Source of the DNA: Karalla daura
Lineage: Eukaryota; Chordata; Actinopteri; Chaetodontiformes; Leiognathidae
NCBI GenBank assembly: GCA_029224185.1
Contig: CM055194.1
Span: forward strand, 26,146,864 to 26,210,863
Reading direction: 5' to 3'
Length of the DNA: 64,000 nt
Shown here: positions 11,735 through 20,384 of the stretch, piece after piece
Layout of the letters: every line of letters begins with the position of its first letter
Position numbering within the stretch: the stretch's first letter is position 1
Made by a program: the position numbers and the translations under genes
The notes under the pieces: model-generated
Database searches by the model: none
The model's input: only the letters and a program-made list of their open reading frames with translations
Told to the model about the DNA's origin: nothing

Positions 11735-14148
11735 TGGGACTTTTGAGGATGGAGCTGATACTCCCAGTGTCAGACTGGATACAGGTTAGTGTCAGACTGG
11801 TTACAGTCAGACTGGTTAGTGTCAGACTGGATAAAGGTTAGTGTCAGACTGGTTACAGGTTAGTGTCAGACTGGTTAGTGTCGGACTGGTTAGTGTCAGA
11901 CTGGATACAGGTTAGTGTCAGACTGGTCAGTGTCAGACTGGTTACAGTCAGACTGGTTAGTGTCAGACTGGATACAGGTTAGCGTCAGACTGGATACAGG
12001 TTAGTGTCAGACTGGTCAGTGTCAGACTGGATACAGGTTAGTGTCAGACTGGTTACAGTCAGACTGGATACAGGTTAGTGTCAGACTGGTCAGTGTCAGA
12101 CTGGATACAGGTTAGTGTCAGACTGGTCAGTGTCAGACTGGATACAGGTTAGTGTCAGACTGGTTACAGTCAGACTGGTTAGTGTCAGACTGGAAACAGG
12201 TCAGTGTCAGACTGGTCAGTGTCAGACTGGACACAGGTTACTGTCAGACTGGTTACAGGTTAGCGTCAGACTGGATACTAGTGCTGTGCGGTTCAGGACT
12301 CATCCGGGTTAATCACCCGGATCCTTTAAATGACTCATGAATCATGAATCCGAGGTCTCAATTGAACCGGATCCGCCGGGTCCTAACCGACAGTTATGAG
12401 TGGATCCACTGGTTAAACACACCCGGGTCTGGAACAGATCCCGGTGCATTAATACGGATCCGGCGAGACCTGAGTCCTAAACCGCTAACTGACACTAACC
12501 CGGGTCCGTGCGGATCCGGCGAATCCTGAGTCCTGATCCGCTAACCGACACTAACCCGGATCCGTGCGGATCCGGCGAATCCTGAGTCTCTAACCGTAAC
12601 CGACAGTAATGAGTGGATCCACCGGTTAAACACACCTGTCTGTGCTGGAAACGCAGGGAAAGTAGCCTACTGCATGATTTAGAAGCAATTTTCAGACAAC
12701 GTAGTGTTAGGGCAATGCACAGATAACTACATTTGGTGGTGATCCGGGAACATTAATAATTAGGAATAGTTTGTTTACTTATTTATTCTTATTCTCGGTT
12801 GCATTTTGCGATTTTGCTGTAATGCCTATGTTTAAGTTTTGTATTATTTTTGGTGTGTTTAAATAAACATTTCTCTTGTTTGTAACCTTAGTTTTATTTA
12901 AAAGTGATTCATTCCGATCACAAGGCGCGTTACTGTCTATTTAGTAATACTGACTCAAGTGACTCAAGTGACTCGCAGATCCGGATCAGTTCAGTGAGTG
13001 ACTCAGTGAGGGATCCGAATCCTTAAAAGGATCCGAGTTTTACAGCTCTACTGGATACAGGTTAGTGTCAGACTGGTCAGTGTCAGACTGGATACAGGTT
13101 AGTGTCAGACTGGTTACAGGTTAGTGTCAGACTGGTCAGTATCAGACTGGTTAGTGTCAGACTGGAAACAGGTTAGTGTCAGACTGGTCAGTATCAGACT
13201 GGATACAGGTTAGTGTCAGACTGGTCAGTGTCAGACTGGATACGGGTTAGTGTCAGACTGGTCAGTGTCAGACTGGATACAGGTCAGTGTCAGACTGGTT
13301 ACAGTCAGACTGGTTAGTGTCAGACTGGTTAGTGTCAGACTGGTCAGTATCAGACTGGTTACTGTCAGACTGGTTACAGGTTAGTGTCAGACTGGTTACA
13401 GGTTAGTGTCAGACTGGTCAGTATCAGACTGGATACAGGTTAGTGTCAGACTGGATACAGGTTAGTGTCAGACTGGTTACAGGTTAGTGTCAGACTGGAT
13501 ATAGGTTAGTGTCAGACTGGTTACAGGTTACTGTCAGACTGGTTACAGGTTAGTGTCAGACTGGATATAGGTTAGTGTCAGACTGGTTACAGGTTAGTGT
13601 CAGACTGGTTACAGGTTACTGTCAGACTGGTTACAGGTTAGTGTCAGACTGGATATAGGTTAGTGTCAGACTGGTTACAGGTTACTGTCAGACTGGTTAC
13701 AGGTTAGTGTTAGACTGGATATAGGTTAGTGTCAGACTGGTTACAGGTTACTGTCAGACTGGTTACAGGTTAGTGTCAGACTGGATATAGGTTAGTGTCA
13801 GACTGGTTACAGGTTACTGTCAGACTGGTTACAGGTTAGTGTTAGACTGGATATAGGTTAGTGTCAGACTGGTTACAGGTTACTGTCAGACTGGTTACAG
13901 GTTAGTGTTAGACTGGATATAGGTTAGTGTCAGACTGGTTACAGGTTAGTGTCAGACTGGATATAGGTTAGTGTCAGACTGGTTACAGGTTACTGTCAGA
14001 CTGGTTACAGGTTACTGCCCGGCGTGAGATGTGTGTCGGACTCGGTGAACAGAACTTACGAGTCGTAACGGGATGAGCACAGGTGTCGCCCCGGCCATCC
14101 GCACCATGGGCACGTAGCAGTCGAAGAACGGCTCTATGATGATGACCT

Positions 14149-14212
<64 letters not shown>

Positions 14213-14248
14213 AGTCAGTCAGCTGGAAGCACTGCAGCATGCTGACTG

Positions 14249-14336
<88 letters not shown>

Positions 14337-15435
14337 TGAGTGTGTCCGGACCTCGTCCCCCTCCTCCACCAGAGCCTGCATGGTGCTGAACAAGGAGCCG
14401 TATCCTCCGACTGTCACCAGGATGTCAGTGAGCGGGTCGATGTGGCGGCTGCAGACGCTGCCGTAGACCTGGGCCAGGGCTCGGACCAGTGCTGGGTGGC
14501 CCTGGCAGGACAGCAGCACAGACAGCGCCTCTGTCAGGCTTCACTGAGCCTTCATATACAGGTTAAATGTTTCAGGGAGACAGAAACTGCATTGTGATCC
14601 TTCTGCATGTCCCTGTGGAAACAGGAGTACTGACAGTAAAGATCCGCTGAATCCTCTGAATCATGACCATGTGCTCCAGCCTCGACTCGACAATCTGTCC
14701 AGCAGTCTAACCCAGCCTCTTTGAAAATATGACACAATACTTCTGGATGTTTGTGTAAACACACATGAAAAGGCTTCAGGACACACATGAACCGTCAACA
14801 GTCCTGAACTTTGCAGTCAAGAGGTTTTACTTCAGATTCAGTATTTCCCTTTCGTTGATGCTAAATGCAGCAACTCCATCGGTGGAGCGAACCCCGAGTC
14901 CACCTGATCTCCTTCCTTTCCTCAACGTTTCTTTCGGCTGCAGTCCTGCAGCCAAGGCTTGACCTGTGTGACAGAGTCAGGACTGGGCAGACTCTTACGA
15001 AGCCTCTGGTGTACTGGTTCATCCGGTCCACGGACGCAGCCTCCGCCAGCGCCTGCTTCACGTAGGATGGCGGCGGGATGTCTGGGAAGCCCTGGCCCAG
15101 GTTCACGATGGAGGGGTCTGCAGCCACGGAGGTGAAGGCCACCCTGAGGAGAGAGCAGCTCCAGCATATGCAGCTTCACCAGATTACTTTGTTGGAACCA
15201 CCTCCTCTACTCAGCTAAAAATACATAATACAGTTAAACTGCATATACTCAACTCATTTAAAACAAATTTGATGCCATTAAGTTAAAACTAAGGAACTGA
15301 ATATCTTATTTTTTTTAGTGTAAGATGAACAGTCGGACCGACTGTAGGAGGGACGTGAAGGAGTGACAGCGCCACCTACCACACGTTCTTGTCCAGTCCC
15401 TGGATCCTCCTGGAGTGTGTGTGTCGGGACGTCAT
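8000..15435 (-). CDS. kyat3: kyat3: kynurenine aminotransferase 3 (cysteine-S-conjugate beta-lyase 2), 12 coding exons
   Basis: PLP-dependent fold-type I (class I/II) aminotransferase. The family converts kynurenine to kynurenic acid and performs glutamine transamination and beta-lyase cleavage of cysteine S-conjugates. Twelve exons on the minus strand join in consistent phase to 1263 nt, that is 420 aa plus stop, matching the non-targeted isoform length of vertebrate KYAT3. Visible signature residues: G35 in LGQGFPD, F124 in EPFFDCY, N184 in NTPNNP, D212 and Y215 in SDEVYEW, the Schiff-base lysine K246 in SAGKTFSVTGWK, and substrate-carboxylate R397 in YIRLCF. Residue pattern (MAGATPV, WSIGPQHL, KKLAAIPVTAF) favours KYAT3 over KYAT1. 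The chosen start (15433-15435) gives MTSRHTHSRRIQG; the same frame has no upstream ATG before a stop in the candidate 5' exon, so no mitochondrial leader is seen. Introns are unusually rich in tandem repeats. Dimeric enzyme, cytosolic and/or mitochondrial in relatives. Confidence 0.95.
8173..8259 (-). CDS. kyat3: kyat3 coding exon 11 (residues 374-402)
   Basis: 29 codons from KLAAIPVTAF to YIRLCFIK, including the substrate-binding R397. Acceptor CCGCAG, donor AAA|GTAAGT. Confidence 0.95.
8338..8417 (-). CDS. kyat3: kyat3 coding exon 10 (residues 347-373)
   Basis: Acceptor TTCTAG. Encodes QDLSHMVSDDDEAYDYKFVK to KEK, with donor AAG|GTGAGG. The SDDDE stretch replaces the more neutral residues of mammalian KYAT3. 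Confidence 0.93.
8696..9145. repeat. 15/16-bp minisatellite in kyat3 intron 9
   Basis: About 29 units of ATGTGTGGTTCACAG (15 bp) mixed with 16-bp variants carrying CTACAG or CTGCAG. Because 15- and 16-bp units are mixed, all three plus-strand frames stay open. The Cys/Val/Trp-rich frames are artefacts. Confidence 0.92.
9240..9600. repeat. possible dispersed-repeat fragment in kyat3 intron 9
   Basis: Non-coding intronic sequence ending in a CAATCCTACACAATGTCCTT stretch that resembles the edge of common fish interspersed repeats. No terminal repeats or target duplications were found, so this may simply be unique intron. Confidence 0.25.
9681..9867 (-). CDS. kyat3: kyat3 coding exon 9 (residues 285-347)
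   Basis: Encodes EAVAQGLLHNLELM through PVVPEGGYFMLVDVSSL. Acceptor CTACAG, donor A|GTGAGT. The 67-bp upstream intron is close to the minimum for teleosts. Confidence 0.95.
9935..10024 (-). CDS. kyat3: kyat3 coding exon 8 (residues 255-284)
   Basis: Exactly 30 codons, from LGWSIGPQHLLRHLQTV to CPTPLQ. Acceptor CCTCAG, donor CAG|GTAGGT. Only 69 bp of intron separates it from exon 7. Confidence 0.95.
10094..10170 (-). CDS. kyat3: kyat3 coding exon 7 with PLP lysine (residues 229-254)
   Basis: Encodes ATLPGMWDRTITIGSAGKTF onward, carrying the PLP-binding K246. The acceptor is a (TG)n run ending directly in TAG, with no polypyrimidine tract. Donor AAG|GTCAGT. Confidence 0.95.
10171..10227. repeat. 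(CA)n microsatellite abutting the kyat3 exon 7 acceptor
   Basis: Reads (TG)n on the kyat3 strand and runs directly into the exon 7 splice acceptor TAG. Confidence 0.95.
10631..10925. repeat. 48-bp minisatellite in kyat3 intron 6
   Basis: Tandem units built from GAGGCTGAGGAAGAACCA and GAACATGAGGAGGAACCA, with a 48-bp period. The period is a multiple of 3, so one plus-strand frame reads as an acidic Glu-rich repeat protein. It lies wholly inside a kyat3 intron, antisense, with no flanking coding signal, so I treat it as repeat. Confidence 0.9.
10970..11090 (-). CDS. kyat3: kyat3 coding exon 6 (residues 189-229)
   Basis: Encodes VFSREELQMIADLC through CFSDEVYEWLIYRGHQHIKI. The acceptor GCGCAG follows a (TG)n run. 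Donor ATTG|GTGGGT. Confidence 0.94.
11098..11132. repeat. (CA)n microsatellite near the kyat3 exon 6 acceptor
   Basis: Reads (TG)n on the kyat3 strand, ending within about 8 bases of the exon 6 acceptor AG. Confidence 0.95.
11251..11376 (-). CDS. kyat3: kyat3 coding exon 5 (residues 147-188)
   Basis: Encodes KPGDRT through SSSDWFLDPDELSSKF to INTPNNPIGK. Acceptor ATGTCAG, donor AAG|GTGAGA. Separated from exon 4 by a 2683-bp intron that is mostly satellite plus a hAT insertion. Confidence 0.95.
11703..11733. repeat. (CAA)n microsatellite
   Basis: Ten uninterrupted CAA units in kyat3 intron 4. Confidence 0.95.
11765..14015. repeat. 22-bp satellite/minisatellite filling kyat3 intron 4
   Basis: Tandem units of GTTAGTGTCAGACTGGTTAC plus AG (22 bp), mixed with 15-bp shortened units lacking GATACAG. 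From about 13497 a 66-bp higher-order unit (three 22-mers marked by GGATATAGG) recurs at 13497, 13563, 13651, 13717, 13783, 13849 and 13915. The array is split by a 772-bp hAT element at 12279-13050. Confidence 0.95.
12279..13050. mobile_element. nonautonomous hAT-type DNA transposon (MITE-like)
   Basis: A 772-bp non-satellite block interrupting the 22-bp array. It starts TAGTGCTGT and ends ACAGCTCTA, so its termini are imperfect inverted repeats (8 of 9 bases). It is flanked on both sides by the 8-bp word CTGGATAC (12271-12278 and 13051-13058), the target-duplication length of hAT elements. The word also occurs in the satellite, so the duplication is supportive rather than conclusive. Inside are repeated GGATCCGG/GGATCCG motifs and an AT-rich core. 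No transposase frame is present. Orientation was not determined. Confidence 0.75.
14060..14146 (-). CDS. kyat3: kyat3 coding exon 4 (residues 118-146)
   Basis: Encodes VIIIEPFFDCYVPMVRMAGA onward to IPLRL. The acceptor is (TG)n followed by TCCAG, with no real polypyrimidine tract. The donor CTC|GTAAGT is strong. Confidence 0.94.
14151..14210. repeat. (CA)n microsatellite at the kyat3 exon 4 acceptor
   Basis: Reads (TG)n on the kyat3 strand and ends four bases before the acceptor AG of exon 4. Confidence 0.95.
14249..14338. repeat. (TGCG)n tetranucleotide repeat
   Basis: About 22 uninterrupted GTGC/TGCG units, alternating purine-pyrimidine and so Z-DNA prone. Begins 14 bases after the exon 3 donor on the kyat3 strand. 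Confidence 0.95.
14352..14501 (-). CDS. kyat3: kyat3 coding exon 3 (residues 68-117)
   Basis: Acceptor TGCCAG, then GHPALVRAL through ILVTVGGYGSLFSTMQAL to EEGDE. The donor is GAG|GTCCGG, which departs from consensus at +3 to +6. The following intron is only 205 bp and mostly microsatellite. Confidence 0.92.
14999..15143 (-). CDS. kyat3: kyat3 coding exon 2 (residues 19-67)
   Basis: Acceptor CCTCAG, donor TTC|GTAAGA. Contains ADPSIVNLGQGFPDIPPPSY and ends NQYTRGF, a strongly conserved N-terminal segment of the family. Confidence 0.95.
15380..15435 (-). CDS. kyat3: kyat3 coding exon 1 (residues 1-19)
   Basis: Encodes M1 to the first two bases of W19 and ends at a GTGTG|GTAGGT donor. A plausible acceptor (TCACAG) lies at 15442-15447, so the exon probably runs to 15441 with six untranslated bases before the ATG. 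RRIQGLDKNVW aligns with the RRIEGLDSNVW-type start of relatives. Confidence 0.85.
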
Positions 15436-15627
15436 CGTGTGCTGTGACACAAAGACAACGCTCTGACTGCTCGGCGGTCTGAGACAGACGTCTCTCTAGG
15501 TTCTGTTGCTCTGCTCTGAGCGGTGAGCCTGCAGGCCAGCTGAGTGCTCAGGTGTGCTCAGGTGTGTGAGGTGTGTGCGTGGGCGTACCTGCGAGGTGCA
15601 GACTCTGCGTGTGCAGCTGACGGTGGC

Positions 15628-15768
15628 TGAGCAGGTGAGGAGCCTGGAGCAGGTGAGGAGCCTGGAGCAGGTGAGGAGCCTGGAGCAGGTGAGGAGCCTG
15701 GAGCAGGTGAGGAGCCTGGAGCAGGTCAGGAGCCTGGAGCAGGTCAGGAGCCTGGAGCAGGTCAGGAC
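15628..15768. repeat. 18-bp minisatellite (GAGCAGGTGAGGAGCCTG)
   Basis: Eight tandem 18-bp units, five with GGTGAGG and three with GGTCAGG, in the intron upstream of kyat3 coding exon 1. Confidence 0.93.
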
Positions 15769-15779
15769 GTGCTGTGTTG

Positions 15780-17127
15780 GACTCATACTGCAGCGACAGG
15801 AGCAGGACAGGAGGAACAGTCAGACGTGAAAGAAAACACAAACACTGACCAAAATAACAACATGCAGAAACACATCCCAGGGGCATATCACTATCAGATG
15901 AAGACCTGAGTTTTGGTGCTTTCTGCAAAGGTATTTGTCTTCTGAGTGGAATACTTTCATGTGTAATGCTGATGAAGCATTCGCACTATTGTTATCCTGT
16001 TCTTTATTATCCTTATTCCGTCAATATTTTGGTAGTCCACATCTTCAGCATATGTTCAGCTATTAAAACCATTCAACCATTCAAATGTTCAGCTCTTTTA
16101 GGACATTAATGCACCCTTTCAACTTCTTTTCAACCTTTTATACTTTTTAATTTTTTTTAATATATATTTTATTTAAAAAAACAAATCCATTGAAATGAAC
16201 TGAAATCCTCTTCAGCTCCTCTCAAACTTCCTCCATGTTCAAATGTATCTCCTCACTTTCAGGTACAGACTCCATTTAAACTTTAAACTATTCACGGGAC
16301 TTTCAGCTTTTAACGTTCCATTCAAATTTGTGAAATATTTTTTTATCGCATAATATTTTATCGCAGTTTTAATCTTCAACTATTTCCAACCCTTTTCTGA
16401 TTTTACAATGGGTGTGTATTGCACTGAATGTTCAGAGTTACAGTGGGTGATGTCATCGCTAGAGTGGAGAACGGCTGAAAAATCTGCTCTCATTTTTCTC
16501 TTTTCATGCTGCTCCCAGCCACACCGAACGCAGCAGGCAAATTCTTTTTCCACTTTTGTTTGAAAACTTGTGCTGTCTCGTACGATGCCCGCCAAAAACC
16601 TGTACGCCTCACAAAATTTAAACGGCGGGTCTCGGAGCGACCCCAACGCAGCCTCCTCTCTCCATAAGCCATAATGCATTTTTCGTCTCCCTCGATCCAA
16701 CTTGAACTTGACACTTCCACTAGCGACCGCGGCCTCAATGTTCATGGTAGAGACACCAAACCACAGACGGGCGTTCCCCAGACTCTGCCCTGCGTGGCGG
16801 TGTGCTTATAACACAGCTAGGACCAAGCGTCGTCTCCCTACAGCCAGTGTTTACCGCTCATGTGCTTTTGGTGTTTCCCATAAGAATTAATGGGAAAAAC
16901 GAAAATAAAATCACACCCTCAAACAAATATCAGTTACATCGCCATACTTTGTCGTAGAATTTCAGCTTCAAAAATTGCAGGAACTTGTGGTCTGTGTGTG
17001 TTGTAAATTGCATATTGATAGGTTGTTAGTTTCTCCACAGCACCCTCTCAAAGTAGCTGTGGCCACACTAGGACACGGCTGTCTGCCCACTGAGCATGGT
17101 GCTGCAACAGGCGCTGACACCATGCAG
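15780..17127. repeat. kyat3 upstream intron; possible dispersed DNA-element sequence
   Basis: AT-rich sequence with repeated ATTCAA/TTCAGC/TTCAAC words at about 16040-16140. It is followed by a block (about 16380-17100) holding short cross-frame reading frames and a CCCATAAGAATTAATGGG palindrome near 16877. This looks like a teleost interspersed repeat, but I could not define termini or class. The 121-aa minus-strand frame at 16380-16745 matches nothing I recognise. Confidence 0.3.
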
Positions 17128-17151
17128 CACACACACACACGCACACACGCA

Positions 17152-17210
<59 letters not shown>
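17128..17210. repeat. (CA)n with (GCAC)n centre
   Basis: A CA run interrupted by GCAC units around 17150-17170. Confidence 0.95.
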
Positions 17211-17212
<2 letters not shown>

Positions 17213-17224
17213 CCTCCAGGGTTA

Positions 17225-17812
17225 GGGTTCCGGCTCCGATCAGCTCTGGTTCTGATCTCAGGTCTCATTCTGGACTCTATCCTGGTTCTGACCTCCCTGT
17301 TCTGGTTCTAACCTCTCTGTTCTGGTTATATCCTCCCTGTTCTAGCTGGTTCTAACCTCTCTTTTATGGTTCTGGTTCTAACCTCTCTGTTCTGGTTCTG
17401 ACCTTGCTGTCCTAACTGTATCCTCTCTGATCTGGCTCTAGTTCTAATCTCTCTTTTCTGGTTCTGGTTCTAACCTCTCTGTTCTGGGTCTGACCTTGCT
17501 GTTCTGGCTCTATCCTCTCTGATCTGGCTCTAGTTCTAACCTCTATTTTCTGGTTCTGGTTCTTAACTTCTTTGATCATATTCTGGTTCTATCCTCCTTG
17601 TTCTGGTTCTGGTTTTAACCTCTCTCTTCTGGTTCTGGTTCTAACGTCCGTGTTCTGGTTCGAACCTCTCTGTTCGGTTTCTGGTTCTATACTGTCAGGT
17701 TCTGGTTGTAACCTCTATATTCTGGTTCTATACTCCCTGTCGGGTTCTGTCTGTAACCTCTCTGTTCTGGTTCTGGTTGTAACCTCTCTGTTCTGGTTCT
17801 GTTCAGTCTCTG
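17225..17812. repeat. degenerate minisatellite (TTCTGGTTCTAACCTC family)
   Basis: Irregular copies of CTGTTCTGGTTCTAACCTCT with variable spacing. Open frames here are repeat-derived. Confidence 0.75.
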
Positions 17813-17999
17813 TTGTAATTTCCAGCAGCGGCCACTTGGTGTCGCCTGAGCTGCGGATCTTCGCTACTTTGACAGGTTTGTTACATATAGTTTGAGGTGT
17901 ATTCAGTGTTTTTTTCCATGCTCAGCAGAAACCAAGAACACGCAGCTGATCTCCAGACAACAGATAGCACCCTCGGGTGCTGGCTCCACTGGGAGTCCC

Positions 18000-18080
18000 T
18001 GCTCCTCAGAGAAGCCTGGTTCTGAACCATGTGTTAGCGGAGCTAGCATGCAGCATGCTAACGGAGCAGCTAGCAGGCTA
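18000..18080. repeat. GCTAGC/GCATGCTAAC-rich repeat fragment
   Basis: Clustered GCTAGCATGC and GCATGCTAAC words typical of a widespread fish dispersed repeat. A similar cluster occurs at 49425-49605. Confidence 0.35.
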
Positions 18081-18174
18081 ACAGAGAGGTAACAGGCTCC
18101 AGGAGCCCGACCAGAACCTCCGGTACAGTATGTTAACATGTTAGCACGTTAGTGTGTCCTGGAGCTCCACGTAC

Positions 18175-18290
18175 CGTCAGGAGGTGCAGCAGGAGAACCA
18201 GGAGGAGGAAGAGGAGGAGACCGGAGCCTGTGCTGTTGCGTTCAAGGTCGCTGGAATTGGGAACTTCGGCTATTTAGGCCAAGGACAGTG
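18175..18290 (-). other. kyat3: candidate kyat3 5' untranslated exon
   Basis: On the minus strand a good donor (CTGACG|GTACGT at 18174/18175) follows a GC-richer pyrimidine-biased stretch. Joined to the acceptor at 15442-15447 it places an in-frame stop upstream and adds no in-frame ATG, so it would be untranslated. The 5' limit is a guess. It would leave a 2.7 kb first intron. Confidence 0.35.
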
Positions 18291-18299
18291 TCCGGACGA

Positions 18300-19138
18300 A
18301 ACAAAGCATGAGCAGCATCAAGGTTAAGGTCACAAGGCCTCAGCATGGAAAACATTTGTCTGCTAGATCTGCCTGAGATCTGCTCACCATAAGCATTTGA
18401 TGCTTCTATTATTAGTCAAATGCAAATCTTTAAAACACTGGCACAGTTGTTATCTATACACACAAATATAATTCATGATCCATTAACATTATTGCTAGTT
18501 ATTATATATAAATATTAGCAACCGTTAATATGCATAGGCAATATTCTTGAATTATTATTCACGTGCATTATTACCAGTTATTGTGAGTGTACATAACTAT
18601 TCACTGAACTTCATTAAACTGAGATATCCATGAATACATCACAGTGTGTATTTTCTGTTTGCTGCTTTCATATTTATAGAGCCAGTAACATGTAAAACAT
18701 GTACCACTTGATGTTCAGAACTGGTTTGAAATGTATATTCCATCTTTGCATCTTGCATCTGCATTTTAATCCATCATTGTTGTCATGTTTGATGTTTGGT
18801 TTGTTGCTGTGATGTCAATTTATTGTATCATTCGATGGGTTTTGTTTTGGGTTTGAACTAAACTTGGAACTACTTGAGCTTCTACTTTATTGACTCATTT
18901 TATTCATATTCGTTTACCTTTGTTGTTATTTGGACCAAGTCGACAGAGGAAGCGCCTCCTTGCACCCTTGCTGTCGTCACTAATTTATCATTCTAGAGCA
19001 TTTGCTCCGTGACGTCCCTGAACGCATCACCGTCCCGAACTGAATGAAGCGACTGTGAAGTGATGCAGCCTTCAGGTGCCGTCAGGAAAAAGCAGCTTTT
19101 ACAAACAATGAATCAGAGCAATCTGTTTAATCCCTCCT
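18300..19138. other. AT-rich intergenic spacer, nothing recognised
   Basis: Lies between the presumed 5' ends of the divergent genes kyat3 and lrrc8c. No exon, RNA gene or clear element is seen. Confidence 0.45.
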
Positions 19139-19139
19139 C

Positions 19140-19141
<2 letters not shown>

Positions 19142-19214
<73 letters not shown>

Positions 19215-19243
19215 GTGTGCGTGTGTGTGTGTGCGCGTGTGTG
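19142..19243. repeat. (TG)n microsatellite
   Basis: About 100 bp of TG with GTGC interruptions at the right end, followed by a CCCACCCC run. Confidence 0.95.
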
Positions 19244-19461
19244 CAGCCCCACCCCCACCCCCACCCAGACCTCCTCCTGCTGCTTTGTTGACCTGACAGC
19301 GTGAAGTGAGACACGTCACAGTGTTTACTTGTTTATTATTCCTCTGCTGACTGCAGCTGCAGAGCAGATAACGCATCATTCTCTTGTGACGGACCTAAAA
19401 GATTGTTTTTATTTTCAGCCTTTCCTTAGTGACCAGTCACATTCAGTATAGTCTGACACTA

Positions 19462-19509
<48 letters not shown>

Positions 19510-19520
19510 TAGTATATATA
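19462..19520. repeat. (TA)n microsatellite
   Basis: TA dinucleotides followed by TATAGTATAG variants. Confidence 0.95.
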
Positions 19521-20089
19521 GTCTAAACATGATAGAACACTAATAGACGTGTTCTCTGTTACAGTTCATGCATGTAACAATCAAAACAAGCATTTGTTAA
19601 TGTGCACATTTATCGTGTAAGTTTAAATAATGAGCTTTAAATGATGTCAAAGCTGCCAGAGCTTCAGCAGGATTGGACCAGATGCTGAGATATACTCTAG
19701 TTTACTGTATATCTGTATATCTGTTTATGAGCGCTGATCCTCTTCACTGTAGAGAAAGAGTTACAGGAGATAAAAGAAGAGATTAAAAAAATTCAAACTC
19801 GAGCTTTGTTTTGTTCTTTGGTATTGGAGAGTCATGTCACCCAGCTGGTCACTGTTTATGTGGTTTCACATCAGTCACACCCTATGAGAAAATGGTGTTG
19901 AGAGGCTGTGATTTTAAAGCATCTGAGAACACACCAAAGTAAACACAGTTTACTTACACACTTCAATGACGTGTTTACACTGATGCGTTATGTCTCTCCT
20001 CTCGTGCTCCAGGGATACTGCACGTATCGCTCACAGCGCTGTCAAAGGTATCCACATACTTGTGTAGATATTCAAGTGCCACCTGGAGC

Positions 20090-20093
<4 letters not shown>

Positions 20094-20166
<73 letters not shown>
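20094..20166. repeat. (TA)n microsatellite
   Basis: About 35 TA units, a self-complementary cruciform-prone tract. Confidence 0.95.
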
Positions 20167-20384
20167 TACTTAACCACATATGTGTACTACTGACCATTAA
20201 CGTGTTTGATGGAGCAGAGGATATGATGGCTAGTTGTCTAGTATTGTAATAGTGTAAAACTTCATACCTCAGAATGTTATCAATAGCTTTTATTGATCAA
20301 TGATTCATCAAAAAACAAAAAAACAAGTTGGAGACAAGTACACACAAACACATACACCTACTTCACTTCTACTTCTACTCCTCA

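Noticed and set aside
16380..16745. 121-codon minus-strand frame
   Set aside because: No recognised transposase or host domain; probably part of a dispersed repeat.
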